From contig JAJLRJ010000007.1 in NCBI GenBank assembly GCA_024195265.1, positions 9,310,828 to 9,374,827 of the forward strand: DNA of 64,000 nucleotides. Direction: 5' to 3'. The position numbers and the translations under genes are program-made. Each line of letters opens with the position of its first letter. Position 1 is the stretch's first letter. The notes beneath the pieces are model-generated. The model ran no database searches, was not told the origin of the DNA, and saw only the letters and a program-made list of their open reading frames with translations. Of the stretch, positions 56,817-64,000 are shown in pieces. This stretch comes from Dendrophyllia cribrosa (lineage: Eukaryota; Cnidaria; Anthozoa; Scleractinia; Dendrophylliidae).

Positions 56817-58637
56817 ATGGTTGGCAGACGGCCTGGTGGATTTAATCCTAATTCAAATCTTGGCATAAACATCGGGGGCCACAATTACGGGCCCCCGCCT
56901 CCTTTTTATTCGCCTCCAAATGCCTATACCCATGTCGCGCCAAAGCCACACCCAAATCCTGAAATGGCTTGGTTGAGTTCGCCGGAGGCTGCCAAGCTCT
57001 CTGCCGCGGCCAAGGCCAAGGCAATTTCAGATTTCAAAAAGCGTTTCCCGCACGCTGATATGTCACACTTTGAAGTGCAAGTAGAGTTTGGCGACGACCA
57101 CAAAACAGCAACGGGGGAAGTGCTTTACAAAGAGGGTCAAGGCTCATGGGGGCTTATCACAGAAATGCCCCACAAAGATTGGACTGGCGCTGAAAGAGAT
57201 GCTCTTGGCCTTCATTATGACGGGGGTTTCCCTTATCAGTTATCGTTGGGGCAACCAGAAAAGTCAATCCCAGCTGTTGCTTTCTCCTCCACAATAGACA
57301 AAGACATGATGATTGGCGCAATCTTGAATGACAAAGAGCAAAAGATTTACGTCACACCAACTGATTATTTCACAACGAAATACAGAAATATCTTCAGGGA
57401 CACGCAGATATCATTCACAACCGCTAAATACGGGCTAAAGTGGATGGGTGGTCCTCATATGAGCTTTTGGCCACAACAACTCTCCTTCGCACTGTGGTGT
57501 GCAACAACCGGCTGTGGAATCTCGCGTGACATTATCTTCGATAAGAACTCAAGTCTATCCCTAACCCCACAGCTCCGGTCGTTTTACCGGTTTCACGTTT
57601 ATTTCACAACAAGGCGAATACTCTACCAGATGGGTGGGGAACAAAGCGTGAGTGCTTTGCCAGACGACCCTCCATTTAACCAGAAAGACAATAAATACAA
57701 CATCGACGCGTACAAGAAGCTTTGCATAGAGTTCGGTATCGACCCCAGTTCTGACTTCCGTTACACATACGGTAAGAACCACGGGCTTGGGAATGTCTAC
57801 ATTTGGGAAACTGGAGAGGGCCCCAGCTCTACCGATTACACCTATCCAGACTCTGATCTAGCTCTGTTCAATGATGAGCGCGTTACTGACAGAAAAGACC
57901 CCAATTATCGCGCCAATGGAATAACTTTCGTCCGCAACGATCAAGGGGCGGACACCCAGTTCGAGCACTTTGTGCCAAATTACGCACAGGGGCTAACACA
58001 GCCAGGGCTCGCGCGTATGAACCAATCAATCGAGGCCTTTGTGTACTGCATTCTTGGTTCACAAGCCAAAACCCGCAGCAGCATCATTGGAAGAGGAGGC
58101 AGGGCTTTCGAAACGCAGAGAGTATTCCTCACCCATCTAGAGGAGGCCATAATCCTGAACGACATCGCAACAAGCGTACAGCGATACCAGCTTGCCATCC
58201 AAGCAACGAAAGTGCGCCTGGACTTTGCGACAGCACCCGGAAGCTGGCTCATACCCTCGCGCATGATTATCAACACAGAGAGCGTGATCGGGTATAACAA
58301 CAATCTACAGGAGGCAACGCAAGGGATGAAGCTGGGCGTGAACAGTGGTGTTAATCCAGGCACAAAAAAAGCCTCCCTTCGCCACATGGCCGGTGGACCA
58401 ACAAAGATTAATCCACCAAACAGCCACCCATCAAACCCGATACATAAACAGGCTACACAGGCACAGGGCATCGCCCCAGCCACACCACAACCCACACCCA
58501 CACCCACACCAACACCAACACCCACGCCCACATCAACCCCCGCACCCACACCACAGCCCGACCCGCATCACGTCTCCAAGGCAGTCGTTGCTGTTGGCGC
58601 GCTTTCTTTGGCTGGGCTTTTCGTTTGGTTGAGATAA
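56817..58637 (+). CDS. 606-aa viral protein with Pro/Thr stalk and C-terminal membrane anchor
   Basis: The ATG at 56817 follows TTTTATACAATC. The N-terminus is Gly/Pro/Asn-rich. The central ~450 residues look folded (SFWPQQLSFALWCATTGCGI, RSFYRFHVYFTTRRILYQMG, RNDQGADTQFEHFVPNYAQG). Residues ~560-585 are a repeated P-T-P-T stalk and the last ~20 (AVVAVGALSLAGLFVWL) form a membrane helix. No signal peptide is evident. The frame is intact. It ends 5 bp from the oppositely oriented coiled-coil gene. I remember similar uncharacterised proteins in cnidarian genomes but no function. A spike or minor capsid protein anchored in an internal membrane is a guess. Confidence 0.7.
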   Translation: MVGRRPGGFNPNSNLGINIGGHNYGPPPPFYSPPNAYTHVAPKPHPNPEMAWLSSPEAAKLSAAAKAKAISDFKKRFPHADMSHFEVQVEFGDDHKTATGEVLYKEGQGSWGLITEMPHKDWTGAERDALGLHYDGGFPYQLSLGQPEKSIPAVAFSSTIDKDMMIGAILNDKEQKIYVTPTDYFTTKYRNIFRDTQISFTTAKYGLKWMGGPHMSFWPQQLSFALWCATTGCGISRDIIFDKNSSLSLTPQLRSFYRFHVYFTTRRILYQMGGEQSVSALPDDPPFNQKDNKYNIDAYKKLCIEFGIDPSSDFRYTYGKNHGLGNVYIWETGEGPSSTDYTYPDSDLALFNDERVTDRKDPNYRANGITFVRNDQGADTQFEHFVPNYAQGLTQPGLARMNQSIEAFVYCILGSQAKTRSSIIGRGGRAFETQRVFLTHLEEAIILNDIATSVQRYQLAIQATKVRLDFATAPGSWLIPSRMIINTESVIGYNNNLQEATQGMKLGVNSGVNPGTKKASLRHMAGGPTKINPPNSHPSNPIHKQATQAQGIAPATPQPTPTPTPTPTPTPTSTPAPTPQPDPHHVSKAVVAVGALSLAGLFVWLR

Positions 58638-58641
58638 ACGT

Positions 58642-60173
58642 TCAAGACTTCGAACGCTTGGTGATCCTTTCAACAAGGAAGGCCACCACGGCAAGGATGA
58701 GCAGCCAGGCGTGTTCGCCCAGAAAGGAGATGACCGACCCAGCCGCTTTAAAGATGAAGCTCACAATTGAGCCAATGAGGCCAGGCAGTGCGCTGGCTGC
58801 CTTTTTGCCAAACTCTTTAAGCCCATTTCCAATAGCCTTGGTGGCCCTTGCCAGGCCGTTCAAGGTGGCGAGTACAACAGCGCTGATGGTGATGCCAGCT
58901 GCCAGAACAATCGCTTGCAGGGTCCATCCGTATTTCTTGAAGATTTCTCTAACCCTCTCTCTCAAAGACAGGGCTTGTTCCCTTTCTTGAACCTGTGGTC
59001 GGAGCCTTGCCAGCTCTTCTTCTCGCTCAGCAACCCGGGCTTCCGCTGCTTCTCTTTCAGAGGGAGAAGTGTTCTCATCCTCTATGACGCGCTTGTCTTC
59101 AGCGTTCTGCCGTTCAAGCTCGGCTTCTCTTTCGTTTAACTCATCAAGGGGTTTAGTTGAGTTTAGCCTTGCTTCAACTTCATTTCTTTCTCTTGTTTTC
59201 TCAGAAAAGCGTGTTCTGAGTTTGTCAACCTTTGCCTGTTCTTTGTCTCGTTGTTTTTGTATTTTTTGAAGGGCCCCTAATTCTTTTTTCTGGTTTTCAA
59301 GATCTCGTTGAAGATTCTTTTTCACCAGTTTTAGGCGGTCTATCTCGGCTTGATTTTCAACGCTTGAACCGTGTTCCTGCTCCAGATTGTCAATCCTCGC
59401 TTGAGTTTGCTCAATTCTGTTTCTGAGGTTTTGCACCTCATTTTGTGCTTTTTGTTGTTCCACAGCAGCCCTTTCATTCTCCTTCAGTTGTTTTTCTGCC
59501 TCCTTCAATCTTTGTCTTTCTTCCCTTATTGATGCATTGTCTTCAGAGACAATCTCTTCAGCGCTTGGGCCAAGGGATGTTTTGAACTTGTCTGTGAACG
59601 ATTTAAGAAGGCTCGACCCATCTTGTTTGAAAATGGGAGTCTCGCCGCCCTTTGACCCAAAGGAAACTATTTTGCCAGAATTTGCTGGTTTTTTACCGTA
59701 ACCAATTGGTCCTAATTTCGCGATGTTTAGTTTTGGAAACTTATTTTTTAACCAGTCCATGGCTTTATCGATTTTATCTGCTTTTTCATTTCCGTCTAAG
59801 ATTTCTTCCAGCAGACGGACGGTTTCAGGGTCACCTGGCAGCCCACTTTGTTCGCGAGGCATTGTATGCATTTCATGCTGCTCGCCACCATGATATGGGG
59901 TGGATGCAGCACCTGGTTGATAAGGTTGACTTTCTTCGCGAGGCATTGTATGCATTTCATGCCAGGGCGATATGGGGTGGATGTACCGCCTGGTTCAAAG
60001 GGTTGCGTGGTGTTGGGGTCGGTGTCTTGGGTCCATCGGCGTCGTTCTTCTTCTGACATTTGATCCCACCTGACTTCAAACTCGTCATCGTCATCATTGC
60101 CATCCTCTGTGCCTGGGGTGGGGGTTTCCTCAGTTGGATCAGTTGGCTCGTAGTCGACTCCGCCTTCTGCCAT
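58642..60173 (-). pseudogene. Large coiled-coil membrane protein, one frameshift
   Basis: The ATG at 60173 follows a TTTATATACCC motif on the minus strand. The N-terminal part is acidic (GNDDDDEFEVRWDQMSEEER). The frame shifts near 59958-59965, inside two copies of a MHTMPREE repeat, and continues from about 59955 as one open frame. That frame holds a folded segment (~60-110), a coiled coil of about 200 residues (QNEVQNLRNRIEQTQARIDN) and a C-terminal region with two or three hydrophobic segments (VLAAGITISAVVLATLNGLA; WLLILAVVAFLVE). The ~510-aa protein could be a scaffold or virion membrane protein. Only the one disabling change is seen. Confidence 0.65.
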
Positions 60174-60176
60174 CGT

Positions 60177-60188
60177 GGGTATATAAAT
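60177..60188 (-). promoter_or_regulatory. TATA-like promoter before 60173
   Basis: Minus-strand ATTTATATACCC lies 3 nt before the ATG. It shares the 51-bp divergent spacer with the capsid gene promoter. Confidence 0.55.
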
Positions 60189-60210
60189 ATAAAATATAAA
60201 TTTTAAAAAA

Positions 60211-60224
60211 CACAAATATATACC
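60211..60224 (+). promoter_or_regulatory. TATA-like promoter before the capsid gene
   Basis: CACAAATATATACC abuts the ATG at 60225. Confidence 0.6.
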
Positions 60225-61611
60225 ATGTCTGTGCAACCGAATTTACTTCCATCTCACAGGGAAAAAACACTGGGCGCCATGAAGGCAGAGCGAACCGTCA
60301 AGTTCATCACATTCAACCCCTCTGAGGCCAATCCCGGCGAGACACTGTACGTCTCGGTGCCCAAGCTAAGGCGAGCACGATGTCATTGTGTCCGGCTCGC
60401 TGGCCCTGGTGTTCAACATCAGCCTAGCCGGCGGCCATGCAAACAACTATCTCGTGCAAAATGTTTCTCGGGCCCTGGTGGACAGGCTCGTTGTAAAGTT
60501 TGCAGCCACCACTATCCAGGACACGGTTGGATACGACATCTACAAGATCTTCGAAGACCTATTCCTCTCAGCGGATGAGCGGGACAACATGATTATGGAT
60601 GGCATCCAGAGTGTGGATTTGTGCAAGATCCGCTCTGGTGCTGGCGATAAGAAGACCTCCGGCGTGGATGCAGAGAACAAGCTTGAGACAATATACAAGA
60701 ATAAGTATCACATCAAGCTGGATCACCAAATCTTAACTGATCACGGAGTCCTATATCCTCGGGCACTGTACAGTGATCTGGTCTTCGAACTAACCCTCGC
60801 CCCCGCAAACCAAGTTGTCCGAGGCTCAGACACAAGCAAGCTCGTGTACAAGTTGGAAAACATCCAGCTGGAGTATGAGACGATCAGAAGTAAGGAGCTG
60901 GCCGACGAGGCAACAAGCACTTACACCAGTGGCAAGGAGTTCGCTTATGACCTGGTAATGCGAGATCGGGTGCATCCCTTCTCAAAAAGTGGTGACACTC
61001 GGCTGAATCTTCGGGTTAACCCACAGCGCCGGTCTCTCAAGGGCATCCTCTTGCTGTTCATCAACCCTTATGTAGCTGGTGCCAGGGATTCTGAGAACTA
61101 TTTCAATCCCGACATCACCAAAGTTAAGGTCACCATAAATGGGGTTCCAAACAGGCTTTACAATGATGGCATCAGTGGTACATACATGTGGAGAGAGATA
61201 ACCCGGCATTTTACCCCACATACGGCCGGCAGGCCTAACATGAACTTGACCAAATATCTCACAGGCAACAAGTTTGGTCTCTGGATTGACCTGCGGGCCA
61301 TGGGCGACACAGCCCTTCACGGCAACGGCCAACGGCTCGTCAACACACAGGATGGCGTGCAACTCGAGATCGAACGAAACGGTACAGGGTCGGGAAACTT
61401 ACTCTGCCACATCTTCACCCTCTCAGACGCACAGATGAACATCATGAACAGGCAGCTGGAATCTCTACTAAGTAAACGCAACACACACGAACAACGCACG
61501 CATATATATACCCACCAGCCCCATGGCCAGCCCCATGGCAACAAACAACAAGCTCAACTTCTATGCCAAGCCGGCTCCCCTGCCATCCACCGGATATCTG
61601 TCACACAATAA
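60225..61611 (+). pseudogene. Probable major capsid protein, one frameshift
   Basis: The ATG at 60225 follows the viral TATA motif. About 50 codons in, near 60371-60376, the frame shifts by one base; the rest is open from 60388. Recognisable blocks are AGGHANNYLVQNVSRALVDR, TVGYDIYKIFEDLFLS, RSGAGDKKTSGVDAENKL, RVNPQRRSLKGILLLF and KVKVTINGVPNRLY. I believe the last two types occur in the double jelly-roll capsid proteins of PLV/virophage-like viruses. The core ends near 61475 (NRQLESLL). The following ~45 residues read over the next gene's promoter, so the original stop is probably lost. The capsid-then-ATPase order supports the call. Structure prediction would be decisive. Confidence 0.6.
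61497..61516 (+). promoter_or_regulatory. TATA-like promoter before the ATPase gene
   Basis: CACGCATATATATACCCACC lies 6 nt before the ATG at 61523. Confidence 0.6.
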
Positions 61612-62294
61612 AATACAAAGACATCTGGCAATGGCCCCCTCCCCGCCAACACATGAACCAATTGTTTGCAAACCAACTAATATAGGTGTTGGGTATGGAC
61701 CCAAGAAAGCTGCCATTCAATGCACTAATCGTGGGCCCCACTAACTCTGGCAAGACACAGTATCTTCTCTCACAACTGCGAGGCCCCTTTAGGGGTTGTT
61801 TTGATTACATCGTTTTATTCTGCCCCACATTTGTTAAGAACAAGACATACGATGGCTTCGTGGACCGCGATCCGCACATCTTCGTCATCGTCTGCCAACA
61901 GCACGAGATCGAAGACTGGTTGAGGTTGGCGAGCTTCTTTTTCACATGCACCAACACTTTATTCATTCTCGATGACTGCGCCGCCTCCAAAGATGTCAAA
62001 GGCCGCACGGGTCAGCTGGTTAATCTGGAGTTCAGCGCAAGGCATGACGGCATATCCGTGTGGGTCTTGACCCAGCAGATTACCAGCATTGCCAAGCCAT
62101 ATCGTGATAACATTGCAGCGATCGTGCTCTTTTACACGCCATCCAGCAAGACAACCAAAGCCTTATTCGAAGATTATGCCGGCGAGCTCTCCCACGAGGA
62201 GTACAAAGAGTTTATCGCAAGGCTCAAATCCCGCAAGTTCTCCCACCTGGTTTTCTCTTTGAGACACCCGTATGGAATTGAGTACAAGATTTAA
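61523..62294 (+). pseudogene. FtsK/HerA-type genome-packaging ATPase, one frameshift
   Basis: This ATPase pumps viral DNA into the capsid. From the ATG at 61523, MASPMATNNKLNFYAKPAPL runs to about 61707, where a one-base change in AAGAAAGCTG shifts the frame. The second frame has Walker A GPTNSGKTQYLL, a hydrophobic strand plus acid at FILDDCAA (Walker B), and VLTQQITSIA, the Q-containing sensor-like motif typical of A32-like packaging ATPases. Total length would be about 257 codons, usual for PLV and virophage ATPases. It follows the capsid gene directly. Confidence 0.88.
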
Positions 62295-62296
62295 AC

Positions 62297-62310
62297 ACAC
62301 ATATATACCC
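62297..62310 (+). promoter_or_regulatory. TATA-like promoter before 62311
   Basis: ACACACATATATACCC abuts the ATG at 62311 and starts within 3 nt of the ATPase stop. Confidence 0.65.
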
Positions 62311-62550
62311 ATGAATGCGCCAACCAGTCTACACAAGCTCACTGTGCTTTCACAGCTTTTGGATGAATTGCACAAACACACCCTTGATACGCAAAACAAA
62401 ATTATCAAAGCCGCTGGTGAGGAAGATCTGCGCCTCATGCTTCTCAACAGATATCCATTGCGATTGACGTCTATGCCAGACACCATGGCGGGGCTTATAC
62501 GAGAGCTTGAAACTCTTTTGCCAGACATCAATAGAATTATTGAAAAATGA
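62311..62550 (+). CDS. Small helical viral protein (79 aa)
   Basis: ATG directly after the TATA motif. The product begins MNAPTSLHKLTVLSQLLDEL and is helical and Leu-rich, without Cys or membrane segments. It is intact and is the second of a run of same-strand genes each preceded by its own TATA motif. Unknown function; length and position suit an accessory virion or scaffold protein. Confidence 0.6.
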   Translation: MNAPTSLHKLTVLSQLLDELHKHTLDTQNKIIKAAGEEDLRLMLLNRYPLRLTSMPDTMAGLIRELETLLPDINRIIEK

Positions 62551-62559
62551 AAAACAAAA

Positions 62560-62575
62560 CACATATGTATACCCC
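62560..62575 (+). promoter_or_regulatory. TATA-like promoter before 62578
   Basis: CACATATGTATACCCC ends 2 nt before the ATG. Confidence 0.65.
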
Positions 62576-62577
62576 TG

Positions 62578-63203
62578 ATGGCTGAAGCAGCTGAAGACCA
62601 GGTCGCCTTGAACGAAGTAATGCAGATGCTGGAGGCCACCCCTGGTGCCGCACCTCCAACAGGGTTAGTTGGTGACAATGACATTCCTGCCAAACGTGAG
62701 AAGCTAGCAATCCTTGTTTCAACTGGCAAGGCCAAAGAAGCCATCGGTGTGCAGCTCACACACGATCATGTCAAGCGGTTGTCAGACAAGGACGTTGACA
62801 AGTACTGCAAAAGGTACGAGGCATACATCGGCAACAAGACAACCGAATCCCTAGTTGATTCTGGCATCATGCTCATATCCAAAGGCGTTGGCATGGTGAT
62901 CCCGGTTGATGATGTCAAGGAATTGCAGAAAGAACTCAAGAACGACTACATCATCAACCAGGAGCTGTCAAATCTGCCGGGGCTATTGCCATGCGATGCG
63001 GGCGATTGCTGGCGCTTGCCAATGCTGCTCTCATCACAACAAAACACATCAAGTTTGAACGAGAGCCTGATCACAAGCCTGATTTGATAGAATTGGAACC
63101 CCAGCCCCCACCCACACATCCAACCAGAGACAGTGAAGGCTATCCACTTGAGGGACTTGATGAAGTTGGGTTGGGACCTGGGGTGACCTCGCAGCAACCT
63201 TGA
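62578..63203 (+). pseudogene. Viral protein with C-terminal hydrophobic helix, one frameshift
   Basis: The ATG at 62578 opens an acidic N-terminus (MAEAAEDQVALNEVMQMLEA), then a helical domain (THDHVKRLSDKDVDKYCKRY), then a Gly/Val-rich stretch. Near 62975-62990 the frame changes. The other frame continues with a hydrophobic MRCGRLLALANAALITTKHI and a Pro-rich tail ending at 63203, which looks like the natural C-terminus. If rejoined it would be about 208 codons. No family recognised. Confidence 0.5.
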
Positions 63204-63258
63204 AGAAACCTGGCAGCAACCTGTCAGCAACCTGGCACATCTTGTAAAAAATAAAACT

Positions 63259-63270
63259 CACATATATACA
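63259..63270 (+). promoter_or_regulatory. TATA-like promoter before 63273
   Basis: CACATATATACA ends 2 nt before the ATG at 63273. Confidence 0.65.
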
Positions 63271-63272
63271 GG

Positions 63273-63935
63273 ATGGCCACACCACTCGAGACGATCCCTG
63301 AAGAAACTCCAGCTCCAACTCCAACACCTGACCGTGTTACCTCTGAGGCTCCGAAAACAAAGCCTGCAACAGAAAAGAACCCCGGGCGTGTTGCTTCTGG
63401 CAAAAGGCTAGCAGAACGCAACCGCCTGGCCCGGGAAGCAAAGAAAAAGGTCGAAGCACAAAAGCCTGCACCCTCAACAAGTGAAAACAATTCTCCAACA
63501 AGTGACACAACAAGTGACAGCAACAGCAACAGCAACAGCAACTCAATCTTTTATATTCTGGGGGTTGGTGGGTTGATTGTCTCTGCTGCTGGTGTTTATT
63601 ACCAGCGCGAAGCTATAATGCAAAGGCTTTGGAGAAAATCAAACACACCCGCTGCAACACAACCAGCAACACCCCATCTCGAGCCCGAGTCTGAGTCTGA
63701 GTCCGAGTCTGAGTCTGAGTCTGAGTCTGAGGCCGAGGAGCCCCGAGCCCGAGTCGAGGTCCGAGTCATTCTAGTCAAGGAGCCACAAGCCCGAGTCGAG
63801 GAGCCACAAGCCCAAGACGAGGAGCCCCGAGCCCAAGACGAGGAGCCCCGAGCCCAAGACGAGGAGCCACAAGCCCGAGTCGAGGAGCCCCGAGCCCGAA
63901 CCCGAGGTCGAGGTCGAGGCAGAGGTCGAGTCTGA
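63273..63935 (+). CDS. Single-pass membrane protein with Ser/Glu and EEP-R/Q-A repeats
   Basis: The ATG follows the TATA motif. Residues 1-90 are Thr/Pro/Lys-rich and polar, then an (N-S) run leads to a membrane helix SIFYILGVGGLIVSAAGVYY (~91-110). The C-terminal half is low complexity: alternating E-S (~135-150), then tandem EEPRAQD/EEPQARV units, and a final R-G tail. The repeats are encoded by nearly identical GAGGAGCC(C/A)C(G/A)AGCCC units, so length probably varies between copies. The frame is intact. A tail-exposed virion membrane protein is possible; no family known. Confidence 0.6.
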   Translation: MATPLETIPEETPAPTPTPDRVTSEAPKTKPATEKNPGRVASGKRLAERNRLAREAKKKVEAQKPAPSTSENNSPTSDTTSDSNSNSNSNSIFYILGVGGLIVSAAGVYYQREAIMQRLWRKSNTPAATQPATPHLEPESESESESESESESEAEEPRARVEVRVILVKEPQARVEEPQAQDEEPRAQDEEPRAQDEEPQARVEEPRARTRGRGRGRGRV

Positions 63936-63953
63936 GTCAGAAAAATAAAAAAA

Positions 63954-63965
63954 CACATGTATACT
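63954..63965 (+). promoter_or_regulatory. TATA-like promoter before 63977
   Basis: CACATGTATACT lies 11 nt before the ATG at 63977. Confidence 0.5.
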
Positions 63966-63976
63966 GCACACAAACC

Positions 63977-64000
63977 ATGTCTGACAACAAGCTTGTGAAG
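63977..64000 (+). CDS. Start of a further viral gene, cut by window edge
   Basis: Only eight codons (MSDNKLVK) are visible after the TATA motif, continuing the run of same-strand genes. The gene cannot be identified. Confidence 0.4.

Noticed and set aside
57980..58549. 189-codon frame antisense to the 606-aa viral gene
   Set aside because: It is the shadow of the P-T repeat and the folded region of the real gene; no promoter motif or recognisable protein.
63337..63973. Several long antisense frames over the 63273 gene
   Set aside because: They mirror its E-S and EEP repeats and lack any start context.
53289..64000. Viral DNA polymerase, retroviral-type integrase or maturation protease
   Set aside because: I looked for polymerase B, primase, integrase DDE and Ulp1-type protease motifs among the viral frames and found none. 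The only integrase in the window belongs to the BEL/Pao element.

Overview
The window looks like eukaryotic DNA from an animal, most likely an anthozoan cnidarian such as a stony coral. It is AT-rich and packed with LINE, BEL/Pao and other LTR retrotransposons, TTAA- and TA-flanked DNA transposons, MITEs and microsatellites. No ordinary host gene was recognised. The cnidarian assignment rests on remembered repeat and protein families, not on a search.

Both ends hold integrated virus-like DNA of the polinton-like virus (PLV) type. The right block (about 53.3-64.0 kb, running off the edge) carries a probable major capsid protein, an FtsK/HerA-type packaging ATPase (GPTNSGKT Walker A), a VLTF3-like late transcription factor, Cys/His zinc-finger proteins, a large coiled-coil membrane protein, a 606-aa protein with a Pro/Thr stalk and C-terminal membrane anchor, and several small proteins. 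The left block (1 to about 3.8 kb) is a diverged relative in mirror orientation: the same membrane protein, a badly broken VLTF3-like gene, a YqaJ/lambda-type exonuclease and a related zinc-finger protein. Nearly all viral starts sit within 3-15 nt of a TATA-like motif (CA-C/T-ATATATACC), suggesting a shared viral promoter. Several conserved genes carry one frameshift each, so this is an endogenous, decaying copy unless the shifts are assembly errors. No DNA polymerase, integrase or maturation protease is visible.

Between the blocks lies a tandem array of an 8-kb repeat unit: copy 1 at 3.82-14.45 kb, copy 2 at 14.45-49.59 kb swollen by insertions, and copy 3 truncated at 49.59-50.85 kb. Comparing copies gives empty sites for many insertions. 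These are an L1-like LINE (14989-26231, itself hit by four elements), a gag-only LTR element on the minus strand (26591-30750), and an 11.7-kb TTAA transposon (37033-48707). The last contains a foldback with an inverted pair of coding segments, a full-length BEL/Pao element with a single in-frame stop, and a 5S rRNA-derived sequence fused to its right terminal repeat.

The genes that work together are the viral ones: a capsid/packaging module (capsid protein, ATPase, probable minor structural and membrane proteins), a late-expression module (VLTF3-like factor plus the shared TATA motif) and a recombination enzyme (YqaJ). Everything else is selfish DNA at various stages of decay.
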